NCBI RefSeq assembly: GCF_016924755.1
Contig: NZ_JAFFJX010000004.1
Location: forward strand, 186,001-250,000
Reading direction: 5' to 3'
Source: Longitalea arenae
GTDB taxonomy: Bacteria; Bacteroidota; Bacteroidia; Chitinophagales; Chitinophagaceae
Length of the DNA: 64,000 nt
Below, one piece after another: positions 35,275 through 42,674 of this stretch (position 1 is its first letter; each line of letters begins with the position of its first letter). The notes below the pieces were generated by a model that worked only from the letters and a program-made list of their open reading frames with translations, made no database searches and was not told the origin of the DNA. The position numbers were made by a program, and so were the translations under genes.

Positions 35275-35320
35275 ACTGGCAACTGGCAACCGGTAACGGG
35301 GCGACTGGTAACCGGCGACT
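35275..35320 (-). repeat. Period-7 array, ACCGGTT/GCCAGTT family in inverse orientation
   Basis: Six to seven units with a 7-nt step (one of 8): ACTGGCA twice, ACCGGTA, ACGGGGCG, ACTGGTA, ACCGGCG. It is the complement of the unit type found at 50031-50186. It lies in the divergent region between the GH3 gene and rplU. Confidence 0.7.
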
Positions 35321-35473
35321 ATTTTTAACGCCTGCCCTGATATAGATCATAAAGGTCGCTGTAAATGGCTAACAATCAATATTTCTCACTAATTTGCAGG
35401 AAAACCGGCCATTTTCGGGGCAAAAACCTGAAAAAAATCTTCGCTAAAGCCTTCTCAATCTGCTGCAAACCCT

Positions 35474-35481
35474 TACCTTTG
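35474..35481 (+). promoter_or_regulatory. -7 box of the rplU-rpmA operon
   Basis: TACCTTTG is an exact TAnnTTTG match 21 bp before the rplU ATG. No clear TTTG is seen at -33, as is common for strong Bacteroidota promoters. The remaining upstream region (35079-35470) holds only the heptamer array. Confidence 0.6.
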
Positions 35482-35502
35482 CACTCCTAATTTTGGAAAC
35501 CT

Positions 35503-35805
35503 ATGTTTGCAATAGTTAAAATCGCCGGACAACAATTTAAGGTTCAAAAGGACCAAACTTTATTTGTACCGCGTGTGGACGGTAAAGCCGGAGACAAAGT
35601 TGAATTTTCTGAGATCCTCCTGTTAGATGATGCAGGTAAACTGTCAATTGGCAGTGCTGTAAAAGGTGCTGTTCAGGCTGAGATCCTCGATCAGGTACAA
35701 GGCGATAAAGTGATCGCTTTTAAAATGAAAAGAAGAAAAGGTTTCCGCAAGAAACACGGTCACCGCACTCACTACACAAAGATCAAAGTAACAGCTATCG
35801 CATAG
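35503..35805 (+). CDS. rplU: 50S ribosomal protein L21
   Basis: 100 residues of bL21: MFAIVKIAGQQFKVQKDQ, FVPRVDGKAGDKVEFSEILLL and the basic C-terminal hook KMKRRKGFRKKHGHRTHYTKIKV, which binds 23S rRNA. It is the first gene of the rplU-rpmA pair, in the usual order and on the same strand. Confidence 0.97.
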   Translation: MFAIVKIAGQQFKVQKDQTLFVPRVDGKAGDKVEFSEILLLDDAGKLSIGSAVKGAVQAEILDQVQGDKVIAFKMKRRKGFRKKHGHRTHYTKIKVTAIA

Positions 35806-35938
35806 TCTCCAACTTCAGATCACAAGCTCCAACGAATCGTTTGGATCCTGCGATCTGGGTTTTGGAATTTTGTTTGGTTCTGTTATTTGTTTTTTGAAGT
35901 TTTAAATAAGTCATTAATAAACTTACAAACAATCTACC

Positions 35939-36196
35939 ATGGCACATAAAAAAGGGGAAGGCAGTGTAAAGAACGGTCGCGACTCACAAAGCAAACGCCT
36001 GGGCGTTAAAATATACGGTGGTCAATCTGCTATCGCAGGTAATATCATCGTTCGTCAACGCGGCACTGTATATCATCCCGGAAAAAATGTTGGTATCGGA
36101 AGAGACTACACCATTTTCGCATTAACTGATGGTGTTGTTGAATTCAGAAAGACCAGGAACGATAAAACTATCGTTAGCGTAGTAGCGGTTGCGTAA
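35939..36196 (+). CDS. rpmA: 50S ribosomal protein L27
   Basis: 85 residues of bL27: [20 protein letters not shown] at the N-terminus, which reaches the peptidyl-transferase centre, then [22 protein letters not shown] and [17 protein letters not shown]. The N-terminus is of the type that needs no proteolytic trimming. It follows rplU by 133 bp and ends at an AT-rich hairpin. Confidence 0.97.
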   Translation: MAHKKGEGSVKNGRDSQSKRLGVKIYGGQSAIAGNIIVRQRGTVYHPGKNVGIGRDYTIFALTDGVVEFRKTRNDKTIVSVVAVA

Positions 36197-36214
36197 CATG
36201 TTAAGTGTATAGTG

Positions 36215-36243
36215 AATTTTTCACAAAATGTGAAAAATTTTTT
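36215..36243 (+). terminator. AT-rich terminator of the rplU-rpmA operon
   Basis: A perfect 11-bp stem AATTTTTCACA / TGTGAAAAATT with a 3-nt loop (36215-36239) is followed by TTTT. It begins 19 bp after the L27 stop codon. Confidence 0.75.
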
Positions 36244-36271
36244 GGCGGTTTGAAATTAGTTTTTATTTTTA
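36241..36271 (+). promoter_or_regulatory. Promoter of the Lys/Ala-rich peptide gene
   Basis: TTTG (36241-36244), a 19-bp spacer and TATTTTTA (36264-36271, one mismatch to TAnnTTTG) precede the ATG at 36316 by 44 bp. The -33 box overlaps the T tract of the preceding terminator. Confidence 0.55.
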
Positions 36272-36315
36272 CACTAGTTAAATTCTATTTACTAACCGTT
36301 AAAATTCACAAAAAC

Positions 36316-36408
36316 ATGGCAACTAAGAAAAAAGCTGCTAAAAAAGCTGCAAAGAAAGCTGCTAAGAAAGCCGCTCCAAAGAAAAAGAAAGCTGCAAAGA
36401 AGAAATAA
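36316..36408 (+). CDS. 30-residue Lys/Ala-rich basic peptide (histone H1-tail-like)
   Basis: The coding region is ATG to TAA with 30 codons. After MAT it consists only of Lys, Ala and one Pro in repeats of the KKAA type (KKAAKKAAKKAAPKKKKAAKKK-like pattern), with net charge near +17. It resembles the Lys/Ala tails of histone H1-like and HU-extension proteins and probably binds DNA or RNA. It has its own promoter and a strong terminator, so it is an independent and probably well-expressed gene. Low-complexity composition means homology cannot prove function. Confidence 0.7.
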   Translation: MATKKKAAKKAAKKAAKKAAPKKKKAAKKK

Positions 36409-36437
36409 CTTCGGCTTCTTGGAAAGCAAAAAATATC

Positions 36438-36470
36438 AAAGTCCTGAATTTCATTCAGGACTTTTTTTTT
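36438..36470 (+). terminator. Strong rho-independent terminator after the Lys/Ala peptide gene
   Basis: The stem AAAGTCCTGAA (36438-36448) with TTCAGGACTTT (36454-36464), loop of 5, is followed by a continuous T run to 36470. Confidence 0.92.
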
Positions 36471-36587
36471 GTCCCCTTCCATACGCACATCTCTATTCAT
36501 TCCCATCTCTTTCATCAGCTGAAACCAACGGCCAGCCTGCATTCGAAACCGGAGCTTGCGCCGGCATCCTGAAGCCAAGCTTCGCCC

Positions 36588-36685
36588 CATTGACCATTGC
36601 CCATCGCCCATTCACCATTGACCATTGACCATTGCCCATTCACCATTGACCATTCCCCGTTGCCTTTGCGTTAAGCATTTGGCGT
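36588..36685 (+). repeat. Period-7 array, CATTGAC/CATTGCC family running into TTGGCGT-type units
   Basis: Eleven consecutive heptamers in perfect register (36588-36664; unit types CATTGAC, CATTGCC, CATTCAC, CATCGCC, CATTCCC, CGTTGCC) continue without phase change into TTTGCGT, TAAGCAT and TTGGCGT (36665-36685). It lies between the Lys/Ala peptide gene and pyc. The rest of the gap up to 37013 shows no gene I can support. Confidence 0.85.
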
Positions 36686-37013
36686 TACATACCAAGCCTT
36701 GCCCCTAATTGCTTATTTTTACACCGATCTTTAGCATCCCCTCTATTTTACATAAGACTTTATCAGTTTCTGTGAATGGCTTCAAATTATTCTATTGAAT
36801 AAACCTGACCAATAACCCTGGTACCGTTTTTTAATAGTCACATGTGAAAATGTAGTCAATGTGTTTTGTGCCGGATTGTAAAGTGCTATGAAGTATGTTA
36901 ACATTACACCAATAGCCGTTGAAGGCTGAAGGTTAAAAGCGCAACACAACGACAAAAGCGCAAGCTGCAATGCAAACGCCAGGGCCCTTTTGGAACCTTG
37001 GTTCATACATTCG

Positions 37014-37129
37014 TTGAACCTTTGGCATCGAGCTTTGCGCATTCGGCTTTCAGCTTAAGCCTTGAGCATTGAACCTTTGGCGAAGCATTGAGCGTTGCGC
37101 CTGGGCCTTTGGCCCTAAGCATCGAGCCT
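37014..37129 (+). repeat. Degenerate period-7 array, TTGAGCC/TTTGGCC family, upstream of pyc
   Basis: About 17 units, nearly all 7 nt, of the types TTGAACC, TTTGGCA, TCGAGCT, TTCGGCT, TGAGCAT, TGCGCCT and CGAGCCT. The array ends 59 bp before the pyruvate carboxylase ATG and so may be in its leader or promoter region. Confidence 0.65.
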
Positions 37130-37188
37130 TATACCTATTAAAGGGATTTCCTTTATCGATATACAAACAAAAACTACAACTGCTTGTC

Positions 37189-40100
37189 ATGTTTAAAAAA
37201 ATCCTTGTTGCCAACCGGGGCGAAATCGCCATCCGGGTACTACGCGCTGCTACCGAGTTAAACATCAAAACCATTGCCGTTTACACTTTTGAAGACCGGT
37301 ACTCCCTGCATCGTTATAAAGCCGATGAAGCTTACCAGATCGGGAAAAACGATGATCCGCTAAAACCTTACCTCGATATTGAAGAGATCATCCGCGTTGC
37401 CAAACATGAAAAAGCCGATGCCATTCACCCCGGTTATGGTTTTCTGTCAGAAAATGCCCGTTTTGCCCAGCGATGTGCCGAAGAGAACATTGCCTTCGTG
37501 GGGCCCACCGCTCACATTATGGATCAGCTGGGCGATAAGATCGCCGCTAAAAAAGTAGCCAAAACGGCGGGCGTGCCCATGATCGAAGACAGTAAAGCCG
37601 ATATACAAAACATCGAGATCGCTTTACAGGAAGCCCGCCGCATCGGTTTCCCCATCATCATTAAAGCCGCTGCAGGTGGCGGTGGCCGTGGGATGCGCGT
37701 CGTACGCAATGAGGAAGACCTCGAGAAAACAGTGCTGGAAGCCCGTAACGAAGCCAAAACAGCTTTTGGCAACGATACGGTGTTCTTTGAGAAATTCATT
37801 GAATCGCCCAAACACATCGAGGTACAGATCCTCGGCGATCATCATGGTAATATCGTTCACCTGTTTGAACGCGACTGCTCCGTGCAACGCCGCTTTCAGA
37901 AAGTGGTGGAAGTAGCGCCCGCCCTGTCACTGAAAACCGAGACCCGTCAAAAATTACACGAGTATGCCATCCGCATCTGCAAACAGGTACAGTATAACAA
38001 TGCCGGCACAGTGGAGTTCCTGGTCGATAAAGCGGAGAACATATATTTTATTGAAGTAAATCCGCGCATCCAGGTTGAACACACGGTTACAGAAGAAATA
38101 ACCGGTATCGATATTGTAAAAAGCCAGATCCTGGTGGCCCAGGGTTATGCGCTCACCGATCCGCCCATCAATATCGCTTCGCAACAACAGTTACAGATCT
38201 CCGGGGTAGCTATTCAATGCCGCGTTACTACAGAAGATCCATCGAATAATTTCAAACCCGATTTCGGTACCTTGATCGCTTACCGCAATGCCGGCGGCCC
38301 GGGCATCAGGCTCGATGAAGGCAGCTCCTACCCCGGCGTTAGCATCTCCCCCTTCTTCGATTCATTGCTCGTAAAGATCACGGCCAGCGGCCGCAACCTG
38401 GAAGAGACCTGCGACCGCCTGGTGCGTACCTTACGAGAATTCCGCATCCGCGGTGTTAAGACAAATATTCCCTTCCTTGAAAATGTATTACAACATACCA
38501 CCTTTCAAAACGGGCTCGCTACCGTTGATTTTATCGATAACCATGCAGAGCTTTTTCACTTTGCGCCACGGATGGACCGCGGTACCAAAGCCCTTCAATA
38601 CCTGGCCGAGATCATTGTGAACGGCCACCCGGATGTACCTGTTGTAAATCCGGCTATCACTTTCCGCACACCCGTTGTGCCCGATGCCCTGCAACAGCAT
38701 ATTTCCAAGGGCACGAAGGACCGGCTTACCGAAATGGGCCGCGAGGGCTTTGTCGATTGGTTAAAGAAGCATCCCGCCATTCAATATACCGATACCACAT
38801 TCCGCGATGCACACCAGTCGCTGCTCGCAACACGAGTACGCACCACCGATATGCTGAAGGTGGCGGAAACAGTTGCCAAAAATCATCCCGAGATCTTTTC
38901 CCTGGAAATGTGGGGCGGCGCCACCTTCGATGTAGCGCTGCGCTTTTTACATGAATGCCCCTGGCAACGTTTACAACTTATGCGGGAACGTATCCCCAAT
39001 ATCCTGTTCCAGATGCTGATCCGCGGTTCCAATGCCGTTGGTTACACCGCCTACCCCGACAATCTCGTAGATACATTCATTGAAGAAAGCTGGAAGAACG
39101 GCATCGATATCTTCCGCATCTTCGACTCGCTCAACTGGCTCGAAGGCATGAAGGTAAGCATCAATGCCGTTCGCGAAAGAACGGGCGGGCTGGCCGAAGC
39201 CTGTATCTGTTATACGGGCGATTTCCTGGACCCGCAACGCAATCAAAAATTCAACCTGCAATATTATATCGACCTGGCCAAACGCCTGGAAGACGCCGGC
39301 GCCCATATCCTCGGCATTAAAGATATGGCGGGATTGCTAAAGCCCATGCAGGCGGGTATCCTTGTGAGTGAGCTGAAGAAAGCGATCGATATTCCCATTC
39401 ACCTGCATACCCACGACACCTCCTCCATTCAGTCGGCCACCTATTTAAAGGCCATAGAAGCCGGGGTTGACGTAATTGACGTTGCGCTCGCCGCTATGTC
39501 GGGACTTACCTCTCAACCCAATTTTAATTCCATTGTGGCCATGATGAAAGGCCACCCGCGTGAATTGCCGGTGAACCTGCAGTCACTGAATGAGCTTTCG
39601 AATTACTGGGAAGATGTACGCGAATACTACTATCCGTTTGAATCGCAATTAAAAGCCGGTACGGCGGAAGTATTTGATCATGAGATTCCGGGCGGACAAT
39701 ATTCCAACCTACGGCCACAGGCGCGTTCGCTTGGCCTTGAACACCAGTTCAGCAATATCAAGAAGAACTATGTGGTAGTGAATAAACTCTTTGGCGATAT
39801 CGTAAAAGTAACGCCCTCTTCAAAAGTGGTAGGCGACATGGCCCTCTTCATGACAGCCAACGGGTATACGGAACAGGATATTTTCGACAAAGGCGAAACC
39901 CTTTCCTTCCCCGATTCAGTGATCGGTTTATTCCGGGGCGACCTGGGACAAACCCCCGGCGGTTTTCCTGCACCGCTGCAAAAGCTCATTCTCAAAAATG
40001 AAAAAGCCTTTACCGACCGGCCCAACGCCCATTTACATGCGCTGAACCTGGACATGGAATGGAAAAAATTTCTAACGAAATATGGCAAACAGTACAGCCG

Positions 40101-40620
40101 CCTCGATCTGTTGTCGGCCTTGTTTTACCCCAAAGTATTTGATGAATACCACCAGTTCAAAATGCAGTTTGGTGAAGTATATTATGTTCCCTCCCCTGTT
40201 TTCTTCTATGGGTTGAAACCAAATGAAGAAACCCTTATAGAACTGGCGCCAGGCAAAAGCATTCTCATTAAATTTTTGCATACAAGCGGAACCGATGAGA
40301 ATGGCTATAAGCAGGTATTCTTTAAACTGAATGGTCAAACGCGGTCCATTTTTGTAAAGGATAAAAGTTTTACCTCGGTAAAACCCACGCATAAGAAAGC
40401 TGCTGCCGATAACGAGATCGGTGCACCGCTGCAGGGCAAACTGTCTAAAATACTGGTGAAAGCCGGCGAAAACGTTGAAAAGAATACACCTTTATTTGTA
40501 ATCGAGGCCATGAAAATGGAATCGACCATCGTAGCGCCGTTCACGGGCCTGGTGAAAAGCATTTTGCTGAATGAGGGTGTGTTTGTGGAGCAGGACGATC
40601 TGGTGGTGGAGTTAGGCTAG
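37189..40620 (+). CDS. pyc: Pyruvate carboxylase
   Basis: This anaplerotic enzyme makes oxaloacetate from pyruvate, bicarbonate and ATP with biotin. The ATG at 37189 gives the standard start MFKKILVANRGEIAIRVLRA; the longer frame adds residues encoded by the heptamer array. Domains in order (1143 aa) are biotin carboxylase (1-450; PGYGFLSENA, AAAGGGGRGMRVV, VEFLVD, ERDCSVQRR), carboxyltransferase (about 530-800; TTFRDAHQSLLATRVRT, EMWGGATFDVALRFL, IKDMAGLL), the PYC tetramerisation/OADA region (about 810-1060), and the biotinyl domain with biotin-Lys about 1109 in EAMKMES. All key motifs are intact. Confidence 0.97.
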   Translation: MFKKILVANRGEIAIRVLRAATELNIKTIAVYTFEDRYSLHRYKADEAYQIGKNDDPLKPYLDIEEIIRVAKHEKADAIHPGYGFLSENARFAQRCAEENIAFVGPTAHIMDQLGDKIAAKKVAKTAGVPMIEDSKADIQNIEIALQEARRIGFPIIIKAAAGGGGRGMRVVRNEEDLEKTVLEARNEAKTAFGNDTVFFEKFIESPKHIEVQILGDHHGNIVHLFERDCSVQRRFQKVVEVAPALSLKTETRQKLHEYAIRICKQVQYNNAGTVEFLVDKAENIYFIEVNPRIQVEHTVTEEITGIDIVKSQILVAQGYALTDPPINIASQQQLQISGVAIQCRVTTEDPSNNFKPDFGTLIAYRNAGGPGIRLDEGSSYPGVSISPFFDSLLVKITASGRNLEETCDRLVRTLREFRIRGVKTNIPFLENVLQHTTFQNGLATVDFIDNHAELFHFAPRMDRGTKALQYLAEIIVNGHPDVPVVNPAITFRTPVVPDALQQHISKGTKDRLTEMGREGFVDWLKKHPAIQYTDTTFRDAHQSLLATRVRTTDMLKVAETVAKNHPEIFSLEMWGGATFDVALRFLHECPWQRLQLMRERIPNILFQMLIRGSNAVGYTAYPDNLVDTFIEESWKNGIDIFRIFDSLNWLEGMKVSINAVRERTGGLAEACICYTGDFLDPQRNQKFNLQYYIDLAKRLEDAGAHILGIKDMAGLLKPMQAGILVSELKKAIDIPIHLHTHDTSSIQSATYLKAIEAGVDVIDVALAAMSGLTSQPNFNSIVAMMKGHPRELPVNLQSLNELSNYWEDVREYYYPFESQLKAGTAEVFDHEIPGGQYSNLRPQARSLGLEHQFSNIKKNYVVVNKLFGDIVKVTPSSKVVGDMALFMTANGYTEQDIFDKGETLSFPDSVIGLFRGDLGQTPGGFPAPLQKLILKNEKAFTDRPNAHLHALNLDMEWKKFLTKYGKQYSRLDLLSALFYPKVFDEYHQFKMQFGEVYYVPSPVFFYGLKPNEETLIELAPGKSILIKFLHTSGTDENGYKQVFFKLNGQTRSIFVKDKSFTSVKPTHKKAAADNEIGAPLQGKLSKILVKAGENVEKNTPLFVIEAMKMESTIVAPFTGLVKSILLNEGVFVEQDDLVVELG

Positions 40621-40698
40621 CCACCAGCACCTGCCAGATATTCTTTCAACCTAAAAACCTAATTTAGCAGCCAGTTCAAACTTAGAATCACATTAGAA

Positions 40699-42378
40699 AT
40701 GATTGATAACTACTTTATTGCCGATCAATTTTCCCTGCTGGCCAAATTGATGGAAATGCATGGTGAAAATTCGTTCCGGTCGCGAACCTATTCCAGCGCC
40801 GCTTTTGCGATTGAAAAAGTAACGCATCCCCTGGCAGAAATGCCGGAGGAAAAACTGGTAACCATAAAAGGCATCGGCGATTCGGTGGCAAAAAAAGTGA
40901 TCGAGATCCTGCAAACCGGCAAACTCAGTGTGCTGGAAGATACGATCTCCAAAACACCGCCGGGCGTGCTGGAAATGCTTAAAATAAAAGGGCTCGGCCC
41001 TAAAAAGATCGCCACGATCTGGAAAGAAATGGGCATTGAATCGGTAGGTGAGTTATTGTATGCCTGCAACGAGAACCGGCTCCTGCTCTTCAAAGGTTTT
41101 GGTGAGAAAACGCAAAAGAATGTACAGGAATCCATCGAGTTCTATATGAAGAACCAGGGCAGCCACCTGTATGCCGAAACGGAACCTTATGCTGTCGTAA
41201 TTGACGCCACGCTGAAAAAACAATTCCCGCAGCGGCAGTTCGCTCTTACCGGACAATTCAGGCGACAGGCTGAGATCATCGACCGGCTCGAATGGGTGAC
41301 CACCGCTACCAACACGGAATTGCTGGCTTTCCTGGGCGCTAATAACTATACCACCCGCGAAACACTGGAGGATATCTTTTCAGTAATGGGGCCTGAGAAT
41401 GTATTATTGAAATTTTATACGGCCACCCCGGACAATTTCGCTGCGGTGCTCTTCCATACAAGCGGCAGTGAAGAATTTGTCAGCGCCTGCCAGGCCTTGC
41501 CAGGCTGGGGCAAGACCGCTGGCTGCCAGTCGGAAGAAGCCATCTTTACCGCATTGGAATTACCGTTTGTTGCACCGCCCATGCGCGAGCAGGCCACCGT
41601 GCTGAAGACGGTAAAGAACAACCCGGTGAAGCTGATCGAACCCGGCGATATCAAAGGCATTATTCACAGCCACAGCCAATGGAGCGATGGCGTGCACTCG
41701 ATAGAAGAGATGGCAAAAGCCTGTATCGATAAGGGTTATGAATACCTGGTGATCAGCGATCACAGTAAAAGCGCCGCCTATGCCAATGGTTTGACCGAAG
41801 AACGCATTCGCGAACAGCACCGGTATATCGATGAGCTGAATGAAAAACTAAAGCCCTTCAAAATATTCAAGAGTATTGAATGTGACATTCTGGGTGATGG
41901 CGCCCTGGATTATTCCAATAATGTGCTCAGCACGTTCGACCTGGTGATCGCATCGGTGCATTCCAATATTAAAATGACGGAAGACAAAGCCATGATGCGG
42001 TTACTGAACGCGATCCGCAATCCATATACAACCATCCTGGGGCATATGACCGGGCGTCTATTATTGAGCCGTCCTGGTTATCCGGTTGACCATGTAACCA
42101 TTATCGATGCCTGTATCGAGCACCAGGTGGTGATTGAGCTGAATGCACACCCCCGCCGCCTTGATATCGACTGGCGCTGGATTGATTATGCCATCGAGAA
42201 AGGAGTATTGATCTCGATTGACCCCGATGCCCACTCGGTGGAAGGTTATGATGATTGCCGCTATGGTGTACTTGCCGCGCAAAAAGGCGGATTGACCAAA
42301 CAACAGAATCTTAGTAGTTTCACGCTCCGCGAATTTGAAGAATATTTAGCTAATAGAAAGAAAGTTAAGTCAATATAA
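40699..42378 (+). CDS. PolX-PHP family protein with degraded polymerase active site
   Basis: This 559-residue protein has the bacterial PolX architecture: helix-hairpin-helix repeats (about 1-130; TIKGIGDSVAKKVIEIL, KIKGLGPKKIATIW, FKGFGEKTQKNV), a palm-like domain (about 160-300) and a PHP domain (about 320-555). The palm is degenerate. The canonical GSxRR...DxD appears as GQFRRQAEIIDRLEW, so the second Asp is Leu, and the third catalytic Asp aligns to Lys in VLLKFYTAT. The PHP metal ligands look complete: HSHSQWSDG, ISDHSKSA, ECDIL, ASVHSN, GHMTGR, NAHPRRLD, DPDAHS. A 3'-5' exonuclease or phosphoesterase role in repair is more likely than DNA synthesis. Its 3' end is partly duplicated downstream. 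Confidence 0.85.
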   Translation: MIDNYFIADQFSLLAKLMEMHGENSFRSRTYSSAAFAIEKVTHPLAEMPEEKLVTIKGIGDSVAKKVIEILQTGKLSVLEDTISKTPPGVLEMLKIKGLGPKKIATIWKEMGIESVGELLYACNENRLLLFKGFGEKTQKNVQESIEFYMKNQGSHLYAETEPYAVVIDATLKKQFPQRQFALTGQFRRQAEIIDRLEWVTTATNTELLAFLGANNYTTRETLEDIFSVMGPENVLLKFYTATPDNFAAVLFHTSGSEEFVSACQALPGWGKTAGCQSEEAIFTALELPFVAPPMREQATVLKTVKNNPVKLIEPGDIKGIIHSHSQWSDGVHSIEEMAKACIDKGYEYLVISDHSKSAAYANGLTEERIREQHRYIDELNEKLKPFKIFKSIECDILGDGALDYSNNVLSTFDLVIASVHSNIKMTEDKAMMRLLNAIRNPYTTILGHMTGRLLLSRPGYPVDHVTIIDACIEHQVVIELNAHPRRLDIDWRWIDYAIEKGVLISIDPDAHSVEGYDDCRYGVLAAQKGGLTKQQNLSSFTLREFEEYLANRKKVKSI

Positions 42379-42532
42379 GTTGGCGTTTGTGGTTTGTTGT
42401 TTGTGGTTTATGGTTCTTTAATTTATCGTTTTCGATTCTGAAGAATACGTGATTAATAGAAAGAAAGTTAAGTCAATATAGCTTTGCGTTTGTGGTTTGT
42501 GGTTTGTGGTTTATGGTTTTTTAATTTCATCG
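42331..42532 (+). repeat. Tandem duplication of the PolX gene tail plus heptamer array
   Basis: Two copies of about 98 bp (42331-42428 and 42434-42532) share TGAAGAATA, a 23-bp identical block starting AATAGAAAGAAAG, a stop codon (TAA in copy one, TAG in copy two), then GTTTGTG-family heptamers (42385-42412 and 42488-42522) and TTTAATTT. The second copy is outside the coding frame. Confidence 0.85.
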
Positions 42533-42610
42533 GTCCGAACAGTTTCGCAGCTCGCGATTTTTTGAATTTTATAATGCTAAGATTAATGAGAAATGCTGAA
42601 CCTGCGAAGC

Positions 42611-42642
42611 AACAACAAACTATAAACCACAAACCATAAACG
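42611..42642 (-). repeat. Inverted GTTTGTG-family heptamer array before the giant kinase stop
   Basis: Read on the minus strand: GTTTATG, GTTTGTG, GTTTATA, GTTTGTT. It is the reverse-complement partner of the arrays at 42385 and 42488, so the convergent gap between the PolX and kinase genes can fold into a long hairpin on either transcript. Confidence 0.75.
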
Positions 42643-42674
42643 CCATCTACGAAGCTCAATCAACCACCATAGCA

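Noticed and set aside
36782-37042. 86-codon minus-strand frame upstream of pyc
   Set aside because: Its start region is part of the degenerate heptamer array; composition is unlike neighbouring proteins and no domain is seen.
37069-37188. N-terminal extension of pyruvate carboxylase by 40 residues
   Set aside because: It is encoded by the heptamer array; the family start MFKKILVANRGE is at 37189.
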